From positions 501,121-565,120 of the forward strand of contig JAVGVS010000094.1 of assembly GCA_032718565.1 (NCBI GenBank): DNA of 64,000 bases, given 5' to 3'. Numbering within the stretch: position 1 is the stretch's first letter; the number at the start of each line of letters is the position of its first letter. The notes under the pieces are model-generated. The model was given only the letters and a program-made list of their open reading frames with translations, was not told the origin of the DNA and did not search any database. This document shows positions 1 to 13,700 of this stretch, piece by piece. Source of the DNA: Distichodus sexfasciatus. Lineage: Eukaryota > Chordata > Actinopteri > Characiformes > Distichodontidae. The translations under genes were made by a program, and so were the position numbers.

Positions 1-2584
1 AAATCTTTAATTAATCTTGATATTAATTTGAGGTCTTATTGCCCAGCCCTATGTCATACACTGATTTAACACCATCACTTCCATTTATATTAAATCTTCT
101 TTTAATAAAAATATAGCCCCTGTGTATGATGTTGGATCGATGATCATTGATTCAACGTATTGGTGTAGATCGATGCATCGTTACACCCCTTACAATTCGT
201 AATATGAACCTGAGGTCAGCATAAATAAAGCTCCGTTCCCTAAAAGCGATCAATGGACTGAGAGAGCCAAAGGTCTCCCGTTCTTTATTTAGCCGCGCCT
301 CTTTTTGATCCGTGCAGGTATCAAAAGCCAGTTTCAAGGACTTCCCTCGAGGCACGGAATGATAAAACCAGTAATCTGACTTCCCATCTCTAGACTCTTG
401 TTTGTCGAGATCCGCTCACCTCTCCCCAGCTAGACTGGCCGAAATGTGACCTCAAATCAGTAATGCAAAATCACAGATTAACTTTGATGATTCATTGCTG
501 ATGGTAAAAATGAAGGCTTAAAATTTGCATGTGACAGCTAGACAGGCGGTGCTGTTCAGCAGCAGATCATAAAGATTACAGATAATGTAAGTACATACAT
601 CAACCAAAAGGCTTGTTGGGGATTGGAACCTCAGTTTTAGACAACAATAAGAGACCTTATGTAGACTTTTATAATCTGAGATTTTTGTAAGAGTCGGCCA
701 TCAGTACAGTCATGCTGACAGTCTTCAGAGAGAATGTTTTCATTTGAAGTCGTTCGTCACCCATGAATGCATTCACAGATTGGATCACTTCTGACACAAT
801 GAGAAACAGAAAGTATAAAGATTATGTCCAAAACTTTGTCTTCTTCTTTCACCACTTTTTGTCTCCATCTGACAGCCAGTGCCAGTTCAGCAGCTCGCTT
901 TATTTTATCAGGCTGTCAAGAAAGAGGTGATGTTTGGAGAGCCACGTTCTTCTATTTCCACACAGTCAGTTGGATTTTTCTGTACGGAAGAAGCAGAGAA
1001 AGAAGAATCGTTTACAGGACTTCTGCTTAATTTAAGCGGTGGATGGGAGCCAAGTGCCGAAGCAGCAGCTTGTGCTTTCGACCCGTCCGATCGGCGTGAA
1101 TGATTGTTCCGAGTGTAATGGACTGCATCGTTGCAGAGTCAGACCTTTTCTGTAATGAAGTTTTTGTGAGTCGAATGAGTGGACTCTGTTGCTTTAAAGC
1201 GATTAAAACAGCCTGTTCTGTGAGATTTCATCAGAACTTGCTTCATATGAGTGTGGCACAACATGTGTCGTTACTTGTCTCCTGACCCTTTCACTCGCTC
1301 TTCGCTCTTTTCTCAGGACTCTTATAGGAGTGAAAGTCACAAGTTAAAGTGAATTAAAGTGAGTAATTATTTTAACACTGTGAACACAGCACAGCACACC
1401 ACAACGTAATGTTACGGTTTTTGGGCGCCATTTCTTGCTAAATTGCTTCAGTTCAGTCAAATCTTCCCCTTTAATAACAGACTAAACTCATATTTTAGCT
1501 GATAACTAACTACAGCCAGCATTCTACTCACAATACAGCGTTTACTGAGATTTCCAGCCTTTTTTCTGGAACGCGCGTCCTGCTCGCAGATCAGAGCGTA
1601 CCGAACGGTTTGATAAAATACCTTCTTCAAACCTACTTTTTCACCATGGTTCTGACATTCTACAGTGTTTTCTTATTAACAATTTGCTCTTAAACGCTAC
1701 AGATTCTACAACAGCTGAAGTGCACTGTTATGCAAATTTTATTGCATGCCTGTTTGTCCAGAACCTTAAGTCAGTGAGTTTTCTTCATTCCAACTTGTAT
1801 AATATTATACTACTTATATGTCTTGGTTTCCTTATGTAATTTGGATTGTTACTATCTGCTCAATCATTGAATTCATGTTTTGATGTATCGTTACACCTCT
1901 AGTCTCTGGCAAACAGTGCTAAACTTAAAATACCATTTAAAAAGAGCGGTAGAATTGCGAGGATGAAATGTTACCCGGACATACAGTATTCAATAACCAT
2001 CCCAAAAAGAATCCAGTTTCACTCGTTAGACGACTCTGTGATGTTTGTGGAGATCTCCTCGGCTACGCTGACCTTCTCCAGACTCTGAAGATTCCGGATT
2101 GTGACGGTGCTTCCTCTAATTCATTACTTTCCACTTAGTCTTTAAAAAGGACCTCCGCTCATCTCTGTTTGAATTGTTTCCTCCTCCTGAACACTTCTGG
2201 ACGCTCTTGAAGCTTTGGCTTCCCGTCAAAAGGACACTTTGATCTACCTTCTGTCTCCTAATTGCAGATAAGACGCCCAGTTTGGTTTTCCCCATTCAAA
2301 AACTGTGTATCTGGGCTGCAGAAGAAATTAATGAGCATATTTTTGGATTAAGCCACTGTGTAAAAGCCCGGTCTTTCCATATCGCCGAGATTTCACACTT
2401 GGCTGCGGTCCACCTCCCTGTTTTATACAACATACTGAGTCTCACATACTGAGAGTCAGCTAAAATGGCCTAATCTCTTTTTTTTTTTACACCTTATGAA
2501 GTGTGTGTGTGTGTGTGCATTAGGGATGAAATGTTATATCAGTTTACATCAATACGTTGATCGAGTGATCAGTGAGCTCTTAGC

Positions 2585-2815
2585 ATTGATTAGGGCTGGG
2601 CAAGGTGACTTCAAATGAATATCACAATACATATTTTAAAGTCACTTTATATTGAACAGGAGGTCTATTTTTAATAGAGAAGATTTTCGTTGAAATATCT
2701 GGTTGAGCTAAGGAATATATATTTGATTGGATATTAAGTGATGGTGTTAAATCAGAATATTATTTTGTCTCATATCAATCAATAATTTTAAGTATCGATT
2801 TCTTTGACAGCCCTA
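2585..2815. repeat. Short hAT-like non-autonomous element
   Basis: The left end reads TAGGGCTGGGCAA and the right end is the complement of TAGGGCTGTCAAAG, so the termini are inverted. The inside (about 2630-2760) is related to 6760-6930, and part of it to 60-120 in reverse, so this is a local multi-copy family. No target duplication was recognised. Confidence 0.5.
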
Positions 2816-3979
2816 AAAATTCTATTGATTTATTTTTACACATAATATATTGAATCCACTAATTGTTGAAACCCAGTGAGGCCAAATTTTATGTACAGAC
2901 TTTAGATGAAAGGACTGTCCACCAAGTGAGTTTTTTTCCGCTGGCAAGTGCCTGATGGTGGAAAAAACATTAGGTCAACATCGGGCTCTTACTTCTTGTA
3001 TAGGTGATTATGCATATTGAACTCCTTAAATAAAGAATATATTTAACTTTCTATTCAAATTAAATGTAGATACTTAACAATTGACGTTTATTTGCAACGA
3101 GAGTGAACAAGATCTTATGGCCACAAGTGAAAAGTATAGCCAGCCACCTCTAGCTTCACACACAAACAAGCCAGCTGTTGGCATAACTCCAAAAAACACT
3201 CAACACCCTGATCCGGTTCCAAGCCCTAGTGACCACCTTTTTTAGACTTTGTGTTTGTGTTTCTGTGTTTGTGTGTTGTGGGGGAGTGACGGTGTGCGAA
3301 GAGATGAAGAACATGCCATTCATCTGACCCTTCCTGTCATTCTAACTTCAAATTTAAAAACCGGTTCTTTGGCTTACAGGAACTCTGGAGACCTGTTTGT
3401 CTGGTTTGGGATAAAGTTCGGACCAGCGTAAATGTTCAGTTAATCATGATATTGATTTGAGGTCATATCGCTCAGCCCTACACTATACACTATCCCTGAC
3501 TCTTTTCAGCCATGGTTATGTGATAGCGGGAGGAACGGAGGTAGAGAGAGAGTTGTATAAAGAAAGAGAGAGTGCGTGTGAGCAGTCATCATATCTTTCC
3601 TTCCAAGTCAATTGTCTTTCTTGTTTCCTCTCACTTTCTAACCGACCGTGAGTGTATAAGCAGTGACAGTTCGAGGAGGTGAATAGGTCAGAGACCAGTG
3701 TTTTTGAGTGTGTGTGTGTGTGTGTGTGTGACTCATTGGTGGTGGAATCAGACGCAGCGCTGCCAGCGTCCCCTTACAGAGAAGGTGCTCTCGCTCTCGA
3801 ACTCGGTGCATGTTTTTTAGTTCGAATAGAAACTCTAAGAAAAGCAAGACGCAATTTGAGCGGTCACTTAATCCTCCCCCATGCGGCTCCACACAGCGGC
3901 GTTTTAATCAGATTACTGTTGTTCTTAGAGAGTGAGAGGGTGTGGGTCTGAGAGTGACAGGGCTATAAGGGGGGAGTGT

Positions 3980-4165
3980 CTGCACCACAACCAAAAATGA
4001 CCTTTAAATTTGACCCATCCGTAAAGGATCAGTGGGCAGCTTTTAGGCAGCACCTGGAGAGCAGTGCTTGGCAATGGTACCGTGCTCATGTGTACCTCAG
4101 TGGTACCTTTGTTGGTCATGGACTTGACCCTCAAATGGAGGTGTCTCCCTCTCGTGTTGGATACG
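3980..4165 (-). repeat. tRNA-derived SINE, family A, reverse copy, degraded
   Basis: The sequence matches, in reverse, the middle and tail of the better preserved copy at 22,958-23,211. Shared blocks are the GTGCACCACAACCAAA tail region, GTGGGCAGCT and the GGTACC-rich core. The tRNA-like head is poorly preserved. Confidence 0.6.
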
Positions 4166-5030
4166 GTTTTTAAATGGGAGAAGAGTCACCACCCTAATTG
4201 GGAACATTGGGATGCTGCTGCTGCTGCACTAAGAGGCTTTCTCTCTCTCGCTCTCTTTTTCACACACACACACACACTCGCCCACGCATGTACACAAACA
4301 CACACTCCCTGTTGCAGTAATCCTGGGATTTGACAGACGGAGTCGGCACAGCTGGTTACGCGTGACGGTGTCAGTGGAAGGACGTTCTCTCTGTGCTGAT
4401 GAACACACACACACACGATTAATTGTGATGTTGGTTATTTTGACTGTTGTTGAAATTCTGTTGATATTTTTCATAAAATACTGTTAACCTTCCCCTAATT
4501 GTTCATTAATCGTAATCGAGGTAGAATGATGAATTAATCGTGATAATGATTTGAGGCCGTATCGCCCAGCCCTAGCGTGTAGTGTCATAGTCTAGAATGT
4601 GTCATCCTTACTCGGGCGAGCCTCGAAATTCGCCCACAGTATTGCCTCGTGACGCCTCGTTTCGGGCAGACGACTAACGAGGCCGGTCAGTTTTGACCTT
4701 CTGGACGTTCATGTTAGCGCACATGTCCGCGCCACATAGCAGCAATCTTATGCAGCGCGCGCTTGAGATTATGCAATGACCAAAGTCGGAAAACACATAT
4801 GTCACTCACACACATGCTCACACTCACACTCACACACACACACACTCCCAGTCTCGCTGTCTTTGTGAGGCCATTCAATAGACTCTCACAGGCACACTGA
4901 ACTTTACCATACATAGTTATCCCATAGTATTCACATATGCAGTTACTGTTTATAATAGTAAGGTCTATGTACAGGAACTATTTGCGGTAGATTTTTTGTT
5001 TTTTAGATTTACTTTCCGATAGTATTTTTT

Positions 5031-5265
5031 AAGTGAGTGATTATTTGTTATTGCGAACACAGCACAACACACAGTGCACCACAACCAAATATGACCTCTA
5101 CACTTGACATATCCATGAAGGAGCAGTGGGCAGCTTTTCGGCAGCATCCAGGGAGTAGTGGTTGGGGACGGTACCTGGTTTATGAGTACCTTAGTAGTAC
5201 CTTTACCGGTCTGGGACTTGAACTGAACTCTCGATCCTCCGCTGACAGGGATTACCTGGTTTGCA
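5031..5265 (-). repeat. tRNA-derived SINE, family A, reverse copy
   Basis: It begins with the tail complement AAGTGAGTGATTATTTG, then the CACAACCAAATATGACCTC block, CAGTGGGCAGCTTTTCGGC and a GGGACGGTACC core. It ends in a diverged tRNA-like head. This is the same family as 22,958-23,211 in the opposite orientation. Confidence 0.7.
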
Positions 5266-8200
5266 TAGCACCTGGCAGTGAGTGGGATATGTTAGGCAGC
5301 AAGTGAATTTGATGTGTGGGAAGCATAAAAATGGGCAAGCGTAAGAATTTGAGCAACTTTGACAAAATTGTAAAGACGGCTGTACGAGCATCTTCAAAAC
5401 TGCCGCAGTCTTTTGTGGGATGTTTCCTTTCTTGCAGGGGACACAATCTAGCACAAAGTGGTCCTAGGAAGGGAAAATAGTTAAACATTTACCTTGATCA
5501 CGTTAAATGAGGAATAATTTTAGCTCTTTCCTTTATTTTGTCTTCATAGGTTATGAATGTCAGTTTCGATTATTTTTTTGTTTGGTTGCCCAACCCTGGT
5601 TAATCAATCAGCTCACATGTTTCTAGAATCTCCTTTGATATGGCTCTGCCACACTGTCTGTGTTACTAATTGTTTGTGTGGGTGTGGAAGGGAGTGTGTG
5701 TGTGAGTGTGTGTAGATGGGTGTGTGTGTGTATCTGTGTTACTGTGAGTCATGCAATCACCCAGAGGACATGTCGAGTGCAGTAATCACATGACAGCAGA
5801 ACAGAGGGCATGTACAAACAGCTCTGCAGATGTGACCCTAATGCAGCTCGCTACAGACGATCACGTCTCCATCACCAAACACTTACAACACTTTGCTCAA
5901 AGCACTTCAGTGTTCGTCAAAAAGCCAATATAAGACTTCACAAATCAAAGTAATCAGACGTGTTTATTTTAACTGTGATATTTTGAATAAGAACATTGCC
6001 AGACTGTACAAAGCCATGTCTATTGAGTGTGTGTGTTGATAGGTTTTAGGTTTGATGTAAAAGATTAGCTTTTTTGTCCTCACACAGACAGTAAGGTGTG
6101 ATTGTGTATGTGGGAATGAGAAAATGGCCCTCTATATGGCCTCCAATGTAGAGAGAGTCTCTCGGTGTCTGAGGCAACCCAGATACGTGAGAGAGAGAAA
6201 AATGACAGACTCAAGGTCAAAGCTTTCTCTCTCTCTCTTTCCATTTCTCTTACAGCAGTTTCTGTGTCATAAAGTGGAGCATAAAACCACTCTCCTCCCT
6301 TTATCTCCTGTAGTCAGTTTGTACGTCTGATGTATTCTGCTTATTAGATCATGCATTCATTTATTCCATTGGGGATTGTGGGAAATATAGTTCTCCCCCA
6401 GAAAGAGAGAATGTATCAATATATACAGTATATTGTGTATCTTGATATAGCTTAATATTATTTTTAGGCCGTGTCGCCCAGCCCTAATTGATGCATTGAT
6501 TCAGTGGTCAGTTAATAATGATCCAAAATGAAAACGTTGATCAGAAATTGTACATATTGTTGCGTTACTTCATATTCAAAAGTATGTCTGTCATCCGGAG
6601 TACATGAGCACACACTGGGGAAAGTACTTGCGTTAATAAAAAGAAAAAGCAATAACAGAATTTGGAAAATAATTGAAATAATCGTCATTAATCAAGATTG
6701 GTTAGAGGCTCGTAATGTTAGTTCCGATTAATTTTCAATTAATTACCGTTCTAGCATCAATCCAAAATGAAAACATACTGTAAAGTCACTTTGTATTGAA
6801 CAGGAGGTGTTTTTTTATTAAAAGAGAAGATTTTCTGGTTGAGCTTAGAAATAGAAACGCTAAATGATATTTTTGTTGCTTTTTGTGATTTGATATACAG
6901 TAAATTAAAGTGTTTGTGTTAAATCAGCTTATGATATTGGTTCGTTTCGATTTGGAAATCATATCATGGCAAACATATATTTGTGATATCGGCAGACGTT
7001 AAATCATTGTCTGCTGAACTGATATTGTATTATATTGGGATGAAACTTGACTTACACCACTTCCTTAAACTTCTGATGGTCTTGAACTTGACGCTGTTCA
7101 CCAGGTTTTAGAATATGCAAAAGGAAAACAGCTGAAGCTCAACCTGCAGATGTTGAGCTTTTGGGTTCGGGTTCGAGTTCAGGTTGGGTTTTTGGGTCAC
7201 CGGTTTCTGCAGAGCATCTAACAGGACGTCAGCAAGGCCTTCAGCACTCAGGCGGAGTGTCCAACTGCGTTTGTCTCCAGCTTTATTTCGAGGTTACATG
7301 GCGTCCTTCCTGAGCAGTTGTTAGCCCGCTTTGCCCGTGGCATGCAGGAAAGTCTGGTGTGTGTGTGTGTTGTCATATTTCTGGTTGAGGCTGGTGGTGG
7401 TGTGTTTGAGGATACCAGAGGGTGGCGGTGACTAAACATAAAGTGACACCGTATCAGACTTGTCATCACACTAACACACACACACCCACACACAGTCACC
7501 ATGGTCTGCAATGATTTATTTCCACAAAATATAAACCAGGACTATAGGGTCACTTGTGCACCGCCTCCAGCCACACATACACACACTGAGTTGGGTGTGT
7601 GTAGTACCTGTAAGTGGTAGACCGATATATATTTTGTGTGCAGTGGCAAATCATATTTACTCTGTGTTTCCATTAATTATAATTTCAGATTTTGTGTAAT
7701 TTATACTTTTTATTTCATCCACATTCCAATACAGCGTTACACAATTTTTGCTGGGAATTTATGCCAAGTGTGTAACCCAGTCGGTCGTCACGCTGCCTTC
7801 AAATCATGTGGGAAATATGATCAGTAGGAGATGAGAGCATATGACCTCCACTAAAAGGTTGGACGTGTTCATGTGCATTACACTTTGAATATTTAACACA
7901 TACTAATTACTTGTCCCTTGTTCCACACGCGTCACTTCTCAAGGCGGAATTAATCGCCACAATTAGCTTTTAACTTAAGTAATTTCTTAGGAAGTGTGTA
8001 TCCATCAGCTTTGATTTTAAAAATCTTTTTGTAGAACAAGTGTGCAGTGGTAAACCCCATTTCCCTTTTTGTAATTGAAGTCATCTGGTATTGGGAGATT
8101 TGTCCAATAATGAAAGCTGGGGAAGGGTTCAGCAGCCGACATGCAAAACCTCAAATGTAAATCTGCCGGCTTCGCTGTTTTGTGCAAATGAGTTACGTGG

Positions 8201-8290
8201 TGAAAATATGCTGAGAATTACGTAGACTTAAAGCAGTGCTGTCGATAGCATTCTGTACAAAACATTCAATAAAGTAGGCTTAGGTTCAGG

Positions 8291-8330
8291 TTGGGGAATT
8301 GGTAGCGTAACAGTTAGAGCGTTCACCCTG
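8291..8330 (+). repeat. tRNA-SINE head fragment
   Basis: The fragment GGTAGCGTAACAGTTAGAGC followed by GTTCACCC resembles the A-box half of a family A SINE head. It is interrupted almost at once by hAT-like sequence (GATTAATTGGATATTTTACC). Confidence 0.4.
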
Positions 8331-8689
8331 TGATTAATTGGATATTTTACCTCGATTACAGTTAATTAACAATTAATTGATTTAGATTATTTTTATTTGT
8401 CTTACCCTCCTAAGCTCACTGACTAGGTTTGCACTATAAATATGCAATGCTAAATAAGTATTAAAAGTGGAATATTTTTTCTGATGAGAGTTACAGAACT
8501 TTTTTACATCTTTGTTACAGAACATTTTTTAAGTATTTTATGTATTTGCTAGAGTAAAATAAAAGAAGAATCGATTAGCCCTAGCATGCATAGATAACTA
8601 GGCAAATAAACCTTGCACTTTACTCCGCTGTCAGACTTTGGTCCAGAAGGATGAAATTCAGTTTTGCGTGTTTGTAAAATTAGTGTATT

Positions 8690-9627
8690 AGTGTAGTGTA
8701 AAAGGAGTGGACGGTATAAAAGGTATGCGATATAAATTTGGCCAACGATAGAGATTTTGATCATACCGGCATACCGCTGAAATTTCCGCTCCTCGCCCGC
8801 GAAAATGACGTAATCAAGTCGCGGCAAATGCGCGGAAACCACCGCACGAGGCATTTGTTTTCCGAAAATGGAGAGAGAGTGTACGGAAGAGCAGCTTGTT
8901 AATAAGACCGGTACAACGTCCATAATCTGGACATGGTTTGGATTTAGGGTCTTGGATACTGAACAGAAAAACATCATCTGCAAAATATACGCTGTTGAAT
9001 ATGAGAGAAGCCAAAGAATGCACCATTACTTTTCCGGCCTGGGCCCGTATGTTTCGACAAGGGAACCGCTCCGTCTGCCGCTCGCCACGCCACGTCCGAT
9101 CGACGGATTTGACCAGAAACGTCCTTTTTATTTAATGGCAGAAATGATTAAAGATTCTTTATTTGCCACATGCTTAGTTCTACAGGCATAATGTGCTGAA
9201 ATGAACACCTGGCTCCCTCGTGACACTGTGCAAGTCATTGTAAATAAAAGTAAGAAATTTGAGAAAGTAAATTAATAAAGCTAAGAACTAAGTAAAAACA
9301 TGAATGTAAAATATTTACATTTATATATTACATTTGAATGAAAGTTAAATGATAAGGACATTGGGCCACTTTCACCTTGTGCAATTTCTTACGTTTTTTG
9401 GTCTAAAAAAAGTTAAGACATTTAAATAATATATTTTTACACGGCTGTAGAACTGAAGAAAACTCAATAAGCTAATGTTTTACACAAACAAGGAAAGAAT
9501 TGTTACTTTAAAGTAACAGTTATATTGAAATTTACAGATCTAATTATATACCGCAATATGTACCGTCTATCACCTAGGGCTCAAAATGTACCGCAGTATG
9601 ATTTTTTTGCCATATCACACAGCCCTA
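8690..9627 (+). mobile_element. hAT-type DNA transposon remnant with BED-finger coding fragment
   Basis: The left part has GGTATAAAAGGTATGCGATA and the right end reads CATATCACACAGCCCTA, the typical hAT-like terminus of this genome. A degraded BED zinc-finger reading frame begins at 8868. The left boundary is approximate and no target duplication was found. It is non-functional. Confidence 0.55.
8868..9191 (+). pseudogene. Remnant of a hAT/ZBED transposase N-terminus (BED zinc finger)
   Basis: An open frame of 107 codons starts MERECTEEQL. Residues about 14-40 contain TSIIWTWFGFRVLDTEQK followed by IICKIY, which resembles the start of a BED zinc finger as found in hAT transposases and ZBED proteins (aromatic WxWFG, DTEQK, then the first Cys pair). 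The second Cys of the expected CxxC is Tyr here, and later zinc ligands and the catalytic RNase H-like domain are missing. I read it as a decayed first exon of a transposase, not a host gene. BED assignment is from memory of the family consensus. Confidence 0.5.
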
Positions 9628-10717
9628 ATTGCCCCATTGCCATTTGCATTCTTCACATGACTCTGCTCTGAGCCTCTCTCGCTTGTATGAAGATGAAGAG
9701 ATGTGTTTTTCTGATCCTAAGGAAGATTTGAATCTCTTTATGTGTATGTGTGTGTTATTGATTGCCGTAAAGTGATGAGATTATGCAATAACAATAGAAG
9801 ATGAGTGTCTCTACTCTTCTCCTCCGCACAGCTCTGAGCCAGTTCAAGCTACACATTTATTAATCCCTTTTTGCTGAGAGAGGGGGGCGGAGAGAGAGAA
9901 GAGGAGAAAGTCAATTATGATTTATGTTGAGCTTGACATATTAAAGCTTTGACACACTTTCCTAGTATCTCTCCATGGGTCTTCTCTCTCTCTTCCAGTT
10001 TTAGCTCAGTATGTGCTGAACAAGAGAGCCCAGGCTGCAAGTTTTATATTGCTTTTGGTTCATGTGCAACACTTGATGGAAAAGCATCAAACATACCAAG
10101 CAGAAGCGAGTCTCTAGATTGTTGGCAGGATGGAGAGTGCAGCTGATGTTGGTAATGGTTGCTGTGACGGTCTTCTCTGATGCTGGACACATGAAGCATG
10201 CAGGCCTTTCTGAATTAGCTTTTTTGCCAATTCCTCAGTGCCTTCCTCTATGCCGCATGATGTCATTCTGGTTCAAGTGGGCACGCGGCCAGCTAGAAGC
10301 CATGGCCGAATGCCACCGCCGCACAGGCGGCCTGATGTCACATCCTGGGCCCGTGATTCGCTGAGAAACTGTTTTTGGCCCACATTGATTTTCATTTGAC
10401 ACATGTTGTTCCAGTAATTTGTAATATATTTTAAAGGTTTTGTTTGTAGGCTTTGTGCCACGGGTTCATCATTTGTTCTGATTGAATATTAATTCATGTA
10501 ACACAGACCTTTTAAAAATCTGCACATCACACGAAAGAGCAAGATATTAAAAGCTGCACTGCAGTGCTCTGGTGTGTATAAATAGATGCATTGTGATGCT
10601 CAATTTATTGTCAGTGCGCTGATGGCTGAGCGATGCAAAAAGCGTTTGATTACACACCACGAAAATGCTGATGAAGACGCTCACTCCTTCGCTCTTTTTT
10701 CCACTCTGTCTTTTCAG

Positions 10718-13700
10718 AGCTCAATTCAGATCACGTTTGACGACAGCCTTCAGCTCCCTGCCTCGGCCTCCATCGACCATGTGACCTGCACAGAGCAATC
10801 AACACACAGCATGGTAACGAAACGCTGTCCCACAGTCGTGTGATCTCAAGTCAAAATGCCACAGAATTTCACTCAGTGTATTTTTAATCAATCTTTCCCT
10901 TCCAGGTGCTGCAGTGCAACTGTTCTGTTGACATGGTAACGTTCCCTGTCACTGTCACCCAGCAGTCACCTGCAGCCGTCTCCATGGAAACATTCCAGAT
11001 CACCATGGAGCCAGTGCAGGCCCAGGTAAATACTCTAAACACTGAAATTTGCATGTACATGCATAACAATGTACTCAAACCCCTCACTTATCCTTCCACC
11101 TACTTATCTTTCCATCCACCTTCGTCCCACACAAACATCCATCCATCCACTCATTCACTCATCCATCTTTCTATCCAACCAACATACTCACACGTCAGTC
11201 TATCCATCCTCCCCACTATGCATTTATCTATGCGTCCGTCCATCCATCCATCCATCCATCCATCTACCCGTCTATCCATCCGCCTGTCTTCCCATCCATC
11301 CACCCGTTAGTCCACCACCCACCTGTCCACCTATCCATCCACCTGTTTATGCAACCATCTTCCCCTCCATCCATTCCTGCTTCCGTCTATCCACACATAC
11401 AGGTTTCTGAGTGGAGAAATCTTTTACAAGCTGGATATTCTGTTCATGACAGTTTTACGGTGTTCTACAGCAGCAGTAAGGTGGTTATCCCTATCGTGGT
11501 TTCAGGATCGTGTTTCAGACTGGACGGACCTTAAGGCTGCGATTAAGCAGAAGGATCGCACTAGATTAGTTTTTAAACCACTTACAGGCTGAACGCAGAT
11601 AGCCAACCGGACGGCTTTATTGTGACAGGGCGTTTTTTGAAGAAGCTTCGCTCGCTCAGCCATCTGCATTCGCACTGCAGAGTCCACAGTTCCGACTGCA
11701 GTGAAAGGATCAAACCAGCAATGAATTCAACTATTAAAAATATCCCACACTGCAGGGCCAAGTCAGGCTTTTGAAACACTGCCGTTTCGTGCGGGATGAA
11801 CGCCTGTGGGTATCGACTTACACAATGCTCTCCGCTTGCAGTCTCAATAATTTAATGTAGTTTTGGTGTGACTTGTGTTGTATTGTGGATGCACTGTCAA
11901 TCCTTTTTTATTATTTCAGTTCATATTAAAGAAGTGTTAAACCGTCAGAGAGACCGCAGTTTCATAAATCCAGGATATACACATATTTCGACCCGTCTGC
12001 ACGGCAGGTCTGTGTGGGGTAAATGTTTGCACGGTAAAGGCCATGTACGCTAATGCCGCTGTTGTAAATGCTGCAGTTGCAGGTCTGTTTGGAGGAGGTG
12101 GAGGAAGAGGGCCTCCTGGTGTCCTGGACCTTTTCCCAGCAGCCTCTGCTCTGCTTAACCGTGACACCGAGGCAGAGGGTTCAGAGAGAGGTGGGTGGAG
12201 CGAGGATCGCATGAGCTGTTTATTCACCTGATGTTTGTACCAGGATTGAGCGATATGACCTCATATCAACATCACGATTAATTGAACATTTTACCTCAAT
12301 TGCGACTATTTTGCTTTTGGGTTTAGTTTGCTCTTTCACCCTCATAGTTCTCTGGAGAAGTTTCCACTGCAAATACTCTCAGCTGTTAAAGCTGGGATAT
12401 TTGTTCTAGTAAAAGGGTGACCGCATTATTATGCAGCATGTTCAGACGTATTCAGATTTAATATGCAATTTTTCCCTGTTGGCCAATTTTGCCTTTAGGA
12501 CAACTGTTTTTAACAAATTTAGCAAATTTCATAAGCTGTTATCACATAAACATATACGGTAGCTGACGTAGAAGACATTTTGCATTCATATGAATGTCTT
12601 TATTTTTTATATTTCAGTACCGAGCTACAAGGAAGTGAAATCATCCACCATTGTTTATGTGAAGCGTCTTTTTCTTGTCTTTGTCAGTCTCCAGTCTGAC
12701 CTCACGAAAGCAATAATAATGAGTGCCTCTACCTTCCGCTGTTTAGTTATTGATGCAACGTTTTTCCAAAATAACATTTGTTTCCCCTCTCCACATTAAG
12801 ATCTGAAACTTAAAAAATTAAAATAAGCAAACTTTTGCATTCCTCTGTAGAAAGTTGGCTTACTCCAAACAACTATCAAAACTGATTTCAAGTGGACACC
12901 ACTGCAGTCGCGGTGGGTACGGAGTGGGGCTCGTTTAGGTGTTGGCGTTGGTGCTGATGTGTGGCTTCGGTTTTTGGCTGTTTTGCAGGCCGCCGAGGCA
13001 GAGGTGGACTTGGACACGATCGCCAAGCTGGTGGAGGACACACTTTACGCCACACAACCGGCCATGATTCTCAACCTGAGAGCGTGTGTGTCCAGCCCTG
13101 CTGTAAGTGCACCCTTTCCCCCCTTTCCCCAAAATTAAGTTTTACAAACCAATGCTTTTTAGCAAAGAAAAGAACCAAAATAAAGAGACAAATGGCTGTA
13201 ATACATCAAAGAAGTCCATTGTTTTTTATCCCATGTATTAAATGCATTTTGATAAAAATAGCACTCTTGACTATTGCAGTGTGTCATCTCATATCCCAAT
13301 AAAGATATATGTCACCATATAATACAATTTATGTTCGACATGACAGGAAAAAATATTTTTTGAAACACACGTAGTTAGAATCTAACAGTCGGAAGTTATA
13401 GTTTCTTTGTTGCACTGTAATGTCCTGAAATATGTATTGATAGTCTGGCCTAACGCAGCAGGAAAACATGCGATTTAGAAGAAAAATAATCCCGCACTTT
13501 AATTCAGATTATTTCACAAAACAAAATGGACAGACACTGTCGAGATGAATTTGCCCAAACATCATATAAACAACCGAGCGTAATATAACACAACAGACGT
13601 TATTCATTCGTCATTTTTTATACATCATGTCGCACAACGCTACTATCTGATTTTTGCAGTTTCCCAGAGAAAAGCAGCAAGACGGGAGACCGAACTCTCC

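Larger units (their letters stand above)
1..10717. other. Repeat-rich DNA left of the first visible C2CD2L exon, probably intron 1
   Basis: No convincing coding exon was found in these 10.7 kb. The stretch contains many degraded hAT-like element ends (for example around 10-55, 126-192, 2585-2815, 3437-3480, 4495-4575 and 6410-6486), two reverse tRNA-SINE copies, a hAT transposase remnant, GT runs (2501-2517, 3709-3730) and AT-rich unique sequence. The first C2CD2L exon seen at 10,718 starts in phase 0 in the middle of the lipid-binding domain, so this stretch is best read as part of the preceding intron. The exon with the transmembrane anchor must lie further left. That reading is an inference. 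Confidence 0.6.

Noticed and set aside
824..1103. Overlapping frames after a possible CTGACAG acceptor, including LPVQQLALFYQAVKKEVMF-like text
   Set aside because: No homology recognised, no matching donor, and neighbouring sequence is non-coding; it does not fit the missing C2CD2L exon.
4610..4770. CpG-rich block resembling a promoter
   Set aside because: No gene start nearby and no recognisable elements; may be old repeat sequence.
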